DNA from: Arthrobacter sp. MYb227
GTDB lineage: Bacteria > Actinomycetota > Actinomycetes > Actinomycetales > Micrococcaceae
Length of the DNA stretch: 64,000 bases
Assembly (NCBI RefSeq): GCF_002975435.1
Contig: NZ_PCPT01000005.1
Span: 248,001 to 312,000, forward strand
Reading direction: 5' to 3'
Shown: positions 25,550 through 33,875 of the stretch, piece by piece
Position numbering within the stretch: the stretch's first letter is position 1
Layout: every line of letters starts with the position of its first letter
The notes under the pieces: model-generated
What the model was told of the DNA's origin: nothing
The model's database searches: none
The model's input: only the letters and a program-made list of their open reading frames with translations
Translations under genes and position numbers: made by a program

Positions 25550-26998
25550 ATGGCGAAGAAGTCATCAAGCGGTACTCCTACTATTGAAGCCACCCGTAGT
25601 GGTTCCAAGAAGAAGTTGAGTTACGCGGACTTGCAAGCCGACGGAGTGAACATGGTTCAGGTGATCGCCGATTTCCTCACCGTTCATGGTGCCGACGGTA
25701 TTCGTGCTTTGGCCGCGAGCCTGAACCGCATGGATGTTCCCGATAATCATTTCGATACGGTAGAAAACCTTGTGGCCATGGAGGAAACGAAAAGTGCTCT
25801 GGTGGCCAAGCAAGTCGATCATGCGGTCGCCTACGAAGATGCACTTTCTCTTGATCGGCAGAGCCGCAGAGTGCGAGAAAAGAATCCGGGCTGGGGCGCC
25901 TCTAAAGAAATTGCGTTGGCCCTGAGGTTATCTCCCAAGCGCGGAACCGAATTCACCAATAGCTCCCGCATCTTGGAAGACGATCTTCCCCAGACTTTGC
26001 AAGGGCTACGTGCAGGAAAACTCACGTGGGTTCAAGCTCAAGTGGTGATCAGCGGAACCAGACATCTGCAACAAGAGAATCGGCGGCTGATCGACCAGCT
26101 CTTGTGGGAAGAGGTTAACAGCTGTTTTGACCAGGGAACCGCGTTGCTGACCTCGGTCATTTCTTACTGGGCCTTATTGTTGGAACCTCAGACCGAAGAA
26201 GATTTGGAAGACAAAGCGTGGAAGAACCGCCATATCGGTGGATATCAGATCAATGCCCATGAAATCCTCATCAGCGGAACATTTCCGCTATCCATGGGAG
26301 CTGCGATACTTCAGGTTCTGGCGAGAGAAAAAGCCAAGGCTCAAAAACAAACCGATGAAAAACGAAATGCCGGCCAAATCCAAGCGGATGCCTTCTATGG
26401 GTTGATCACCGGAGCCCACCCCGGTCGGAAGACTCGGCTGGAAATACTCTTGGTGATGGATGCGGCAGTCTTGGCCGGACAAAGCGATGAACCGGTGATG
26501 ATCCCGGGCTATGGAATGATCAGCGCCAAGCGTGCCAGAGAGTTGATCGCCGAAGATCCCGAAGATCAGCTGGCCACTTGGGTGCGCGGGATCTACGTGA
26601 ATAGCCGCACCGGCCGCCTGATGGCCATGGAATCTCAGGCACGGCGTTTCACAGGAAACCTGAAAAAACTCATTAAAGCGCGGGACCAATATTGCCGAAC
26701 CCCGTATTGCAACGGAAAAATTCAGGATATGGATCATGTGGTCCAGGTTCGGAAGAACGGAAAAACCACTGAAGCCAACAGCTCATCGCGCTGTGCAGGG
26801 TGTAACCAGACCAAGGAAGCCCCAGGTTGGGAAGAAAAGCCCATTAAAGGGCAACGACATACCTTCAAAATCACCACCCCCAGCGGACATACCTACATCT
26901 CCAAGGCACCGCCGCTCCCGGGAATCAAAATTGAGGGTTATCCCAAGCGAAAACAAGAGGGAAACCCGCCGGGAGGCTCCCCACCGGGAAACCCCTAA
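25550..26998 (+). CDS. DUF222 / HNH endonuclease domain protein
   Basis: 482 residues. A DUF222-like helical region covers about residues 60-360. A C-terminal HNH-like zinc finger follows: CRTPYCNG, DHVVQVRKNGKTT, and CAGCNQTKEAPGW. Compared with canonical HNH the second histidine position is taken by Asn/Cys-rich sequence, so nuclease activity is uncertain. The extreme C-terminus is Pro/Gly-rich. Proteins of this kind occur in many copies in Actinobacteria, often near mobile sequences (the 13E12 repeat family in Mycobacterium). GC is lower than in the neighbours, consistent with transfer. Confidence 0.82.
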   Translation: MAKKSSSGTPTIEATRSGSKKKLSYADLQADGVNMVQVIADFLTVHGADGIRALAASLNRMDVPDNHFDTVENLVAMEETKSALVAKQVDHAVAYEDALSLDRQSRRVREKNPGWGASKEIALALRLSPKRGTEFTNSSRILEDDLPQTLQGLRAGKLTWVQAQVVISGTRHLQQENRRLIDQLLWEEVNSCFDQGTALLTSVISYWALLLEPQTEEDLEDKAWKNRHIGGYQINAHEILISGTFPLSMGAAILQVLAREKAKAQKQTDEKRNAGQIQADAFYGLITGAHPGRKTRLEILLVMDAAVLAGQSDEPVMIPGYGMISAKRARELIAEDPEDQLATWVRGIYVNSRTGRLMAMESQARRFTGNLKKLIKARDQYCRTPYCNGKIQDMDHVVQVRKNGKTTEANSSSRCAGCNQTKEAPGWEEKPIKGQRHTFKITTPSGHTYISKAPPLPGIKIEGYPKRKQEGNPPGGSPPGNP

Positions 26999-27299
26999 CC
27001 CCCAAAATAAGCACCACCAACACAGTAGGCAGCAGGACACCTCCACCCCAGAAGGGATCGGACGTGCCCTGCCGCCTACTCGTCGTTCCAAGCAGCAACC
27101 GGATGGTCAAAGGCCCAGGATCGAACCACCCCCCCGAATTCTTGAACCGAGTATCCGGAATTGAACCGACGCGGTACAACTGTTTGCTGCGTATCACCGT
27201 TCAAAGCATTGCTTTGGATAGGATGACCGGAGGATACGGTATTGCGTTACAGCGCTGCAGCAACCTTGACTCGAAGCGACCGGGGGAAGAACTAGAATC
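26999..27299. other. C-rich intergenic region
   Basis: 301 bases without a supportable gene. It has a C-run near 27130 and three GAACC motifs (27115, 27146, 27166). Two of them belong to a short repeat TTGAACCGA spaced about 20 bases. On the minus strand these look like tRNA T-arms, but no complete cloverleaf could be built. It ends with the ribosome binding region of the next gene (GGGGGAAGAAC). Confidence 0.4.
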
Positions 27300-27887
27300 A
27301 TGGCTACCAGGCGGCCCACGGCACAGAAGAACGCCGGGCAGAAACGACGTTGGCCACTATTCGCGGCGATTGGTTTACTCGTTGCTGTGCTGGCAGTTGG
27401 CAGCTGGGCGGCATACCAAATGTTCGATCCCGTCCAAGAACATGATCTAGGTTCTAAAACCTGTCATAACACCGAAAACGTTGGTGACAGAACGGGTATC
27501 ATCACCGCGCCGTCAATTCGAGTTAGACACGGTCGCTGGGTCGACATCAAGTCAATTGAAATGCTCGAGCCAGTGAACTACAGGCTCTCCGGGGCCGGTG
27601 TTCAGGACCAAATATTCGCCATCGGCAGCATTGGCTACCCACTCTTCGATGATGGAACTGCCGCCGCCGCTGCATGGACCAAGCGGGATTTGCTCCCAGC
27701 ACGTTTGGGTAATGCCCCGGTGCAATCGATCATCATGGCTTTAGAACCTGCAGAGGCAACGCGAGAATCCTCACTGTCAGGTTTCAAAGTTCGCTACACC
27801 AACCAATGGGGGATCCCCTACACGCTGAAAATCCCCGCTGTTTTTGAGGCTAAAGCCGATTGCTCTGGTGCACCGGAAACGCGCTGA
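27300..27887 (+). CDS. Membrane-anchored extracytoplasmic protein of unknown function
   Basis: 195 residues. A basic N-terminus (MATRRPTAQKNAGQKRR) is followed by one hydrophobic helix (residues 19-41), then an extracytoplasmic domain of about 150 residues rich in beta-type sequence. Two cysteines (KTCHN near 55, ADCSG near the end) could form a disulfide linking both ends of the domain. No family recognised. The ATG at 27300 is supported by GGGGGAAG upstream. It stands 88 bases before the nuclease gene and may be co-transcribed. Confidence 0.65.
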   Translation: MATRRPTAQKNAGQKRRWPLFAAIGLLVAVLAVGSWAAYQMFDPVQEHDLGSKTCHNTENVGDRTGIITAPSIRVRHGRWVDIKSIEMLEPVNYRLSGAGVQDQIFAIGSIGYPLFDDGTAAAAAWTKRDLLPARLGNAPVQSIIMALEPAEATRESSLSGFKVRYTNQWGIPYTLKIPAVFEAKADCSGAPETR

Positions 27888-27975
27888 GTTTCAAGCTCTT
27901 CATCCAGTTCAAGTACGCGGTGTAAAAGCCGATAGACTTGCGGTTTTGTGATTCGCGCATTCCAAGGGAGTCTAA

Positions 27976-29169
27976 ATGTTCGGGGGAACGAACAAAGTAG
28001 TGGCCGCCAAGCGCAAGCTTGGAGCAGCCATTGCAACGGTCATGAGCTTCGGGTTGGTCATGACGGCATGCACCGCGGTGCCGGCACCAAGTAAGAATTC
28101 TGACGAATCGGCCGCCACGGTCGTTCGAATTATCGATGGCGATACAATCGTTGCCGATATCTCCGGCACTGACACGACCGTCAGGTTGCTAAATATTGAT
28201 ACGCCGGAAACTAAGCATCCGGATAAGCCCGTCGAGTGTCTGGGCCAAGAAGCAACAGACTTTACCGAATCCCTGCTGGCTCCGGGCGATAAGGTGACCC
28301 TCGCCTATGGCATCGAACGTCTTGATCCCTATGGTCGTACGCTGGCCGGCGTCTATAAAGATGAGAAGCTTGTCAACGCACAAATAGCTGCCGCCGGACT
28401 CGGGGTAGCCGTATTGTTTCAGCCCAATGAGCGCTTCTACGCCGAAGTTAAAGCGGCCGAAGAAGCGGCGCAAACAGCTGCCACCGGACTTTTTAGTCAA
28501 GCTATCGCCTGTACGGTACCGGCTACCGTTGCCGGTGCGCTTGCCGATTTTGATGAAGTTGAGGATGCAGATCCCACCTCGGCAGTAGCCGCAGGTAGTG
28601 CGCTTGGCGTTGCAGCCGCAGCAATTCTCGCCGGCAAGGCCAAGAATGCTGCGCTGAAATCGCTTCATGAGGGTGAAAGTACCGTGGCTGCAGGTATTTG
28701 GGCTGCACGTCGTGGTGCGGCGCAACCAAAGCTTGATGCCGCGCTGAAGCGTGCGACCGATATCGAAGTGAAGCTGACGCGGAGCCAAAGTACGCTAGCC
28801 GCCTCGGAAAAGGCTGCCAAGGAAGCCGCAGCTGCGCAGAAGGTCCAAGAGGAGAAGGCAAAGCAAGAGAAAATTGTGGCCGAGCAGAAGGCTGCAGAAC
28901 TCAAGGAACAACAGAAGATCCAAGCCGAGCAGCAGGCCAAGGCCAAGCGTCAGAGCGCAGCGGCACATGCCGCCAAGGCCGAAGCGCAACGCAAGGCCGC
29001 CGCAAAGAAGAAGGCAGCGGCGCCGAAAAAGAAAAACGTTGTTCCCAAGAAAACCTACAAGGCGCCAGCCAAGAAGCGTGCACCCAAGAAATCTGGTGGC
29101 TCCTATTCCGGATACACCGGCCCACGTTGCTACGCACCAGGTGGTAAGAGCTGGAAGCCCTGCGGCTAA
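27976..29169 (+). CDS. Secreted thermonuclease-like protein with coiled coil and Cys-containing tail
   Basis: 397 residues. The N-terminus looks like a signal sequence with a Cys (FGLVMTACTAVP), so a lipoprotein is possible. A staphylococcal-nuclease domain follows (about 45-175): VVRIIDGDTIVADI, VRLLNIDTPETKH and LDPYGRTLAGVY, which preserve the Asp, Arg and Glu of the active site. After the domain come an Ala-rich hydrophobic stretch (residues 190-225), a long Lys/Ala/Glu/Gln coiled coil with basic AAKKKAAAPKKK-type runs, and a tail GYTGPRCY, GG, W-x-x-C. The tail is not the canonical Excalibur motif. A GC-richer paralogue is cut by the left window edge. Confidence 0.85.
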   Translation: MFGGTNKVVAAKRKLGAAIATVMSFGLVMTACTAVPAPSKNSDESAATVVRIIDGDTIVADISGTDTTVRLLNIDTPETKHPDKPVECLGQEATDFTESLLAPGDKVTLAYGIERLDPYGRTLAGVYKDEKLVNAQIAAAGLGVAVLFQPNERFYAEVKAAEEAAQTAATGLFSQAIACTVPATVAGALADFDEVEDADPTSAVAAGSALGVAAAAILAGKAKNAALKSLHEGESTVAAGIWAARRGAAQPKLDAALKRATDIEVKLTRSQSTLAASEKAAKEAAAAQKVQEEKAKQEKIVAEQKAAELKEQQKIQAEQQAKAKRQSAAAHAAKAEAQRKAAAKKKAAAPKKKNVVPKKTYKAPAKKRAPKKSGGSYSGYTGPRCYAPGGKSWKPCG

Positions 29170-29182
29170 ATAGATATCTGTC

Positions 29183-29239
29183 GGTGAAGAGTCTGGGTGA
29201 AGGGATCCTACAATTGGATTTTCACCGGGGCTCTTCACC
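29183..29239. terminator. Hairpin after the nuclease gene
   Basis: GGTGAAGAG (29183-29191) pairs with CTCTTCACC (29231-29239), and an inner GGTGAA (29196-29201) pairs with TTCACC (29221-29226). There is no U-run, so it may be a factor-independent actinobacterial terminator or an mRNA-stabilising structure. Confidence 0.6.
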
Positions 29240-29605
29240 TTTGAAGACGTGCTGACGGTGCTTGAGCTTGCAAGGATTCTGGATGCGATCAAGACGGATA
29301 TCAGAGGCCAAAACATGCAGTAAATCTAAAAGTACGGGCTAACGCACCTGGTCGTAGTATGGCCTTAAGCGGGTTCTATGCTCACGAGCCGTGCCGGGGT
29401 CTTCGACGGGCAACGTATCTAAACCACGCGATTCTTGGTGACGGCCCTTGGGGCACAACATCGTTTATTGCCTCCAACGAAATCACCTGATGTAGCTTCC
29501 TAGATCGCTAGGTCGCACGTCGTTGGGCAGTCACCAAAATGTCGTCGGCGTCGGCGTATCCTCAACTGTGGAACCAACCGAATGAACATCGCAAAGGACA
29601 TGATC
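29240..29605. other. Intergenic region before the isochorismatase-like gene
   Basis: 366 bases. In the high-GC copy of this block a membrane protein gene (681-1145) fills the equivalent place; nothing similar can be read here. A short perfect inverted repeat CCTAG-ATCG-CTAGG lies near 29501. No other structure is seen. Confidence 0.5.
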
Positions 29606-30169
29606 ATGAGTACGTTGGAAAACAGGATTGCAACAGCATTGGTGGTCATCGACATGCAAAATGCGGTTATCACCGATGCCCAAAATGTTGAATCGGTAAC
29701 CAAGAACATTTCTCTGCTTGTTGAATCTGCGCGAGAATCCAAGACCCCAGTTATTTGGGTACAGCACAGCGATGAAGAGTTAGTTTTTGGAAGCAACGAA
29801 TGGGAATTCGTCCAGAGCCTGAGGCCGCTCGAAACCGAGCCGCTCATCGCAAAGAACCATGGTGACTCATTTGAAGCAACGGAGCTTGAAACAGTTCTCG
29901 CCGCGGCCGGTGTGGGGCATCTTGCAATTTCCGGTGCCGAAAGTGATGCCTGTGTTCGATCTACGATTCACGGTGCTTTCACCCGTGGTTACGACGTAAT
30001 ACTTGTTTCCGATGCCCACACCTGCACAGATCGCACTGCGTGGGGCGCCCCGGAGCCAGCCTCAGTTATTGCGCACATGAATCTGTACTGGCAATTCCAA
30101 AGTGCTCCGGGCCGCACCGCAACAGTTTCCAAGACCGCCGAGGTGGTGTTTGGTTCGCGGCGAAGCTAG
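29606..30169 (+). CDS. Isochorismatase-like cysteine hydrolase (copy 2)
   Basis: 187 residues from the ATG at 29606, with AAAGGAC 9-15 bases upstream. Triad as in copy 1: Asp in VVIDMQNAV, Lys in LIAKNHGDSF, Cys in SGAESDACVRS. It is similar to 1305-1859 along the full length but has the lower GC of the local genome. Substrate unknown. The convergent methyltransferase follows with a gap of about 28 bases. Confidence 0.86.
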   Translation: MSTLENRIATALVVIDMQNAVITDAQNVESVTKNISLLVESARESKTPVIWVQHSDEELVFGSNEWEFVQSLRPLETEPLIAKNHGDSFEATELETVLAAAGVGHLAISGAESDACVRSTIHGAFTRGYDVILVSDAHTCTDRTAWGAPEPASVIAHMNLYWQFQSAPGRTATVSKTAEVVFGSRRS

Positions 30170-30197
30170 CGAGAAAACACCATACGCAGGATGTCGA

Positions 30198-31073
30198 CTA
30201 TGGCTTACGCGCAAGCCACACGGTACGTGATCCGCGCAATCTAATATCGGTTCGATTAACAAGCGCTGCGGGATGAGCTTGATCGAGCAATGCATCAATA
30301 ATTGGCAGATCTTCCGGGCTGAGCTGATCTGCGATTCCGGTTCGAACGTTGCCAAGCAGGAGTTCGGCATACGGTCCAACAACTTCGGGTTCCGGGGCAA
30401 AGTCGTAACTGAAAATGCGTTGTTCGACCTCAAATCCTGCAGCAACTAAATCGGTTTCCCAGTCCGGGTACTTGTTCCAACCCCGGTTGTCGATGATCGC
30501 ACGAATGCGTGCCTCCAGCCCGTGTGTACCGAGTTCCAAATCTTCTGGAATGTAGCGTGGGAAGCCATCCATTTCAATGACGGCAAAAACGCCGCCGGCA
30601 TTCATCGCAGCAAAAACTTCGGCAAAGGTCTTGGCGGGCTTTGCTACGTGGTGCATGGAAGAAGCGGCCCACACAAGATCAAGGTTTCCGATCTCTGGCC
30701 ACTGGGCATCAAGATCGGCATGAACGGTAACGACATGTTCGTTCAATCCCAAGGCAACCACCCTGCTGTGCAGTCGCTCAAGCATGGTTTTGGAGCTGTC
30801 AACCGCATACACCGTTCCCGCGGTGAAATGTCTCGCCAAGGCGATGGTTCCCGTGCCGGTGCCCGAACCAAGATCAGCAATCTTGTGTGGTGTTCCCGCG
30901 TTGCCCGCAATCCAGTCGGTGACTTCGGCTAGGTGGTCGGCCAGAACGCTTGCATCGAGATCGAGCATCTTGGCCATCCGCGCTTCATCTTCGGGGGAAT
31001 GCGAATGCTCGTGTGAGTGAGAACCAGTGTGTTCGGTGGGATGGTGTCCGTGCTGGTGATGGTTATTCGTCAT
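30198..31073 (-). CDS. Class I SAM-dependent methyltransferase with a His-rich N-terminus
   Basis: 291 residues. The first 30 residues contain about ten histidines (MTNNHHQHGHHPTEHTGSHS), which could bind metal. SAM-binding motif I is IADLGSGTGTGTIALA, followed by VYAVDSSKTMLERL (motif II) and LDLVWAASSMHHV (motif IV). The substrate is unknown. It is divergent from the XRE-cupin regulator (47 bases between starts), which may control it. The 5' half of this gene is what the high-GC copy at 1961-2556 has lost. Confidence 0.85.
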   Translation of the reverse strand: MTNNHHQHGHHPTEHTGSHSHEHSHSPEDEARMAKMLDLDASVLADHLAEVTDWIAGNAGTPHKIADLGSGTGTGTIALARHFTAGTVYAVDSSKTMLERLHSRVVALGLNEHVVTVHADLDAQWPEIGNLDLVWAASSMHHVAKPAKTFAEVFAAMNAGGVFAVIEMDGFPRYIPEDLELGTHGLEARIRAIIDNRGWNKYPDWETDLVAAGFEVEQRIFSYDFAPEPEVVGPYAELLLGNVRTGIADQLSPEDLPIIDALLDQAHPAALVNRTDIRLRGSRTVWLARKP

Positions 31074-31120
31074 ATACCAAGCCTAACCATGCAATGCACC
31101 TATGGCATACACTCTTGCGT
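31074..31120. promoter_or_regulatory. Divergent promoter between methyltransferase and XRE-cupin genes
   Basis: 47 bases between the two ATGs. It contains the interrupted repeat CCAT (31087-31090) and ATGG (31102-31105) around GCAATGCAC, a candidate regulator site. Neither side has a clear ribosome binding site. Confidence 0.4.
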
Positions 31121-31702
31121 ATGACGCAAGAACTTTCCATGGACACTGTTATCCGCCAACGCATCAAAGGCCTGCGCCTGGCCAAGGGCTGGTCACTTGA
31201 TGCCCTGGCAGCACGCTGCTTCCTTAGCCCCTCAACGCTCAGCCGCATCGAAACCGGCCATCGACGCATAGCCCTTGACCAACTGGTACCCATTGCCAAA
31301 GCGCTTGGAACAACACTGGATCAGCTCGTCGAACCCACGGGCGACGAAGACGTGGTTATTAGGCCAGAACCAGAGCACCAAGCAGGACTAAGCATCTGGC
31401 TGCTTTCACGCGAACATACGGCCAACGGAACCACTGTCGCCAAAATGCGCATCACCCCGGAGCGATCCAAGGGAAAGGCTGAACTCGCCGTGCATCCGGG
31501 GCGTGAATGGTTCACCGTGCTTTCCGGAACCGTTAGCCTCGTCCTCGGGGAGCGCACCATCCTCATCGAGGAAGGCAATGCCGCTGAATTCTCAACCATG
31601 GTTCCCCACCACATCGGAGCCCACCAAGGGCCCGTAGAAATCCTCACCATCTTTGATCATGGCGGAGAACGTGCACATATGCACGAGCACAAACACGACT
31701 AA
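31121..31702 (+). CDS. XRE-family regulator with C-terminal cupin domain
   Basis: 193 residues from the ATG at 31121. Residues 8-65 are an XRE helix-turn-helix (LRLAKGWSLDALAARCFLSP, then STLSRIETGHRRIALDQLVPIAKAL). Residues 110-190 form a cupin (VHPGREWFTVLSGTVSLVLG and a His-rich end). XRE-cupin regulators sense small molecules and often control a neighbouring transport or modification gene, here most likely the divergent methyltransferase. The cupin half survives at 2557-2923 in the other copy of this block. The last residues (HMHEHKHD) are again His-rich. Confidence 0.87.
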   Translation: MTQELSMDTVIRQRIKGLRLAKGWSLDALAARCFLSPSTLSRIETGHRRIALDQLVPIAKALGTTLDQLVEPTGDEDVVIRPEPEHQAGLSIWLLSREHTANGTTVAKMRITPERSKGKAELAVHPGREWFTVLSGTVSLVLGERTILIEEGNAAEFSTMVPHHIGAHQGPVEILTIFDHGGERAHMHEHKHD

Positions 31703-31880
31703 ACACGCTCGTCGGTGGGCCCGGTCCGGAGATATATTTCCGATTGATGGTTGTTGCGCTCGGAGGATAAAAAACTTGGGTTCCGCTCATTGGCGCGCGT
31801 TTACGCGTAGGGTTCGCTGGTAGGGGTACTTTCCCCTCACTTTTGGGAATGCCTCGCATTCCCGGCTAGGACGGCACAGC

Positions 31881-32009
31881 ATGTCAAAGTCACCACGTAA
31901 GGCCGAAGCTAAGAAGCCTTCGAAGTCCATCAAGGAAAAACGCGCTGAGAAGCGTAGCAAGGGCACTGTTGAGTCTGTAATTGATCCGGTGCGTAAAGCT
32001 TCCAAGTAG
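31881..32009 (+). CDS. 42-residue basic protein
   Basis: Short open frame MSKSPRKAEAKKPSKSIKEK and so on to PVRKASK, with about one third Lys/Arg. AGGACGG lies 7-13 bases upstream of the ATG. A strong bidirectional terminator follows 40 bases later. I recall similar short Lys-rich proteins in Arthrobacter-type genomes but know no function; nucleic-acid binding is a guess. Confidence 0.6.
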   Translation: MSKSPRKAEAKKPSKSIKEKRAEKRSKGTVESVIDPVRKASK

Positions 32010-32049
32010 GAATTATTTGCGGTGCTCAGCTAAGTGGGCCCGCACCTAA

Positions 32050-32095
32050 AAAGTGCCCGTGGCTACCGATTTGATTTGGTAGCCACGGGCACTTT
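32050..32095. terminator. Strong bidirectional terminator
   Basis: AAAGTGCCCGTGGCTACC (32050-32067) and GGTAGCCACGGGCACTTT (32078-32095) are perfectly complementary, with A and T runs at the outer ends. It serves the 42-residue gene on the plus strand and the glycosylase-like gene on the minus strand. Confidence 0.92.
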
Positions 32096-32115
32096 GCGTT
32101 TAGCGGAGGGTGTTT

Positions 32116-32994
32116 TTAACGAACGCCAGCTCCACGATAGATACGAACCCAGGTATCGGGTGTAACGCCGAGCGAACGGCGCTGGTTTGCCACGCTGACG
32201 GTAACCGTCACACGCCATTCGGGGCTTGGTTGGAATGCCTTGAGCAGTGGACCGTGAAGGGTCAAATTTCCGTCGGTCACCTCAACCACGCGGCCGAGGT
32301 GCTCCGGGCCTAGCTCTTCGGCACGGACCATGGTTTCGCGGCGCAAGGTTTCGCGACCATGTTCCGGGCGAACTAGATTGCGGGCTTCACGCAATGCGGC
32401 GCTGCGGCGTTCTAGGCGAGATGCCTGTTGAGCTTTGGTTCCGGTGCTTACCAGGGGAGCTGGCGCCGCATCGTTGATAGCGGTGATACGGGTGAGGGCC
32501 TCTGGATATTTCTTCGAGAGCTTGGCCCAAAAATCCTGCGGTCCCTTGCCCATTAGGATCACAGTACGAAGTGTTGGTACAAGACGCAGGAAACGGCTTG
32601 CGGGTTCCATTCCCTCATTCAGGCGGGAGGCCTTGAGCATGCCCGTTTCGTCGCTCGGGAGGTACCACGGGAAAGCATTCCAGAGAATGACTTCCTTCGA
32701 ATCGATGCGGGCCTCGGCCAACAGCGTGGCAAGAGCCTCTGCATTTGCGTCATCGTTCTCGGTCGAGAGGATGTCCGAGCCATCCTGTGGGCGGTTCACT
32801 GATTCGGGCGCCGGCAGCAATACCAAGATGCGGGCGTCGGTTCCACCATGAAGTGGGGCAGTGAACTGTACCGAACTTGTGGGGTTCTCGGCGCGCAGAT
32901 CCTCAACCAGGGAATTAATGGGAGCTACATGTTCGGCCCACAACTCCGCTTCTTGGGAGTTTCTGAAGTCGGGGTCGGTCATTAAGCGGGGCAT
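32116..32994 (-). CDS. Uracil-DNA glycosylase superfamily-like protein 1
   Basis: 292 residues from the ATG at 32994, preceded by AAGAGAG. The first 200 residues resemble a UDG fold: FTAPLHGGTDARILVLLPAPES, NAFPWYLP (typical WNAFPW) and VILMGKGPQDFW. A C-terminal region of about 90 residues (VRAEELGPEHLGRVVEVTDGNLTLHG) is not part of the fold and looks like a small beta domain. The tandem gene 33129-33752 shares APIN-L and HGG motifs. Actual glycosylase activity is not certain because the classic catalytic Asp/Asn motif is not conserved in a form I can assign. Confidence 0.65.
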   Translation of the reverse strand: MPRLMTDPDFRNSQEAELWAEHVAPINSLVEDLRAENPTSSVQFTAPLHGGTDARILVLLPAPESVNRPQDGSDILSTENDDANAEALATLLAEARIDSKEVILWNAFPWYLPSDETGMLKASRLNEGMEPASRFLRLVPTLRTVILMGKGPQDFWAKLSKKYPEALTRITAINDAAPAPLVSTGTKAQQASRLERRSAALREARNLVRPEHGRETLRRETMVRAEELGPEHLGRVVEVTDGNLTLHGPLLKAFQPSPEWRVTVTVSVANQRRSLGVTPDTWVRIYRGAGVR

Positions 32995-33128
32995 TTCAAG
33001 TCTCTCTTGGAACGGTTTGGGAACGTATCTAACTAGCATGTCACGCCGGCGTGCAAGGTGGTGGGGATTTTTGAATCAACTTGGGTGATGTTTAGCGCAT
33101 CATCAAGGGGGATAACTGCCGCAGCGAA

Positions 33129-33752
33129 TCAGGGCCTGGCCTGCTCAATCCGGGATGCAACCGCTTCCCAAAGATGCTTTTGTGCCTGGCGTTGTACTGT
33201 ACTTTTGGCACCCAGTGGATGTAACGAACGTATGATCTGGACCTCGGGATGGGCGGCCAGAAGCTCGGGCAGTACCGCATCTGCTGCATCTCTAGCCTTG
33301 CGGCCCAACAGTAGCAGTAGCTTGAGATTTTTCATGAGGGAGAGTGCTTCCACTAAAGCTTTGCCTCCCTCGAGTGCTTCGTCGGGTAGCAGATCCTTCT
33401 TGGTTTCGCGTGGCCACGGGTACCCGTTCCAGAAAGAAATCTCCTCTGGGGCTATCTCGAACTCGGTCATCAGGTGTCTGAGGCGATCCGCTGCTCGGTC
33501 AGGATTTCGAATGCAGAAAAACTCTGGAACGCCGGCTCGTTCACCGGGGTCATTGAGTACGCATAGCACCGACGCCTCGATACCGCCGTGCCACGGTGCC
33601 GAGTAGGGGAGTTGCACCGAATCCTTGGCGATAGTGAGCTCGTCGATGAGCGCGTTGATGGGTGCCACATGAGGTGCCCGTGCACCAGCGCGTTGGGATT
33701 CCCAAAAATGGTCATCGAGTTGAGCGCGTTTCCAGTGATCTGCCGGTGCCAT
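33129..33752 (-). CDS. Uracil-DNA glycosylase superfamily-like protein 2
   Basis: 207 residues. Similar layout to the neighbour: HVAPINALIDEL, SAPWHGGIEASVLCVLNDPG, SFWNGYPWPR, LLLLLGRKARDA and IIRSLHPLGAK. The late His-Pro (SLHPLGAK) matches the C-terminal HPS-type loop of UDG enzymes, better than in protein 1. It lacks the extra C-terminal domain. Most likely an old tandem duplication followed by divergence. Role in base excision repair is inferred from fold only. Confidence 0.65.
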   Translation of the reverse strand: MAPADHWKRAQLDDHFWESQRAGARAPHVAPINALIDELTIAKDSVQLPYSAPWHGGIEASVLCVLNDPGERAGVPEFFCIRNPDRAADRLRHLMTEFEIAPEEISFWNGYPWPRETKKDLLPDEALEGGKALVEALSLMKNLKLLLLLGRKARDAADAVLPELLAAHPEVQIIRSLHPLGAKSTVQRQAQKHLWEAVASRIEQARP

Positions 33753-33808
33753 CGATTCCTTCTCGTTGCAGGGTTAGCTCTGTGGTCAATCAATTATCCG
33801 GTATGAAG

Positions 33809-33852
33809 AAAGCCGCTCGCACCCCACCAGGTGGAGGGCTGCGAGCGGCTTT
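33809..33852. terminator. Terminator after the SDR gene
   Basis: AAAGCCGCTCGCA (33809-33821) pairs exactly with TGCGAGCGGCTTT. It lies 24-67 bases past the SDR stop on the minus strand. Confidence 0.88.
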
Positions 33853-33875
33853 GATTTGGTAGTGCGTGGGGGGCG

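Noticed and set aside
27100-27180. tRNA-like T-arm motifs (GGTTCAATTCC and GGTTCGATCC on the minus strand)
   Set aside because: No anticodon arm or pairing acceptor stem could be assembled at either motif. Possibly debris of an integration site, but not supportable.
28840-29130. Canonical Excalibur calcium-binding motif at the nuclease C-terminus
   Set aside because: The DxDxDGxxCE signature is absent. The tail has a different pattern (GPRCY, GG, W-x-x-C).
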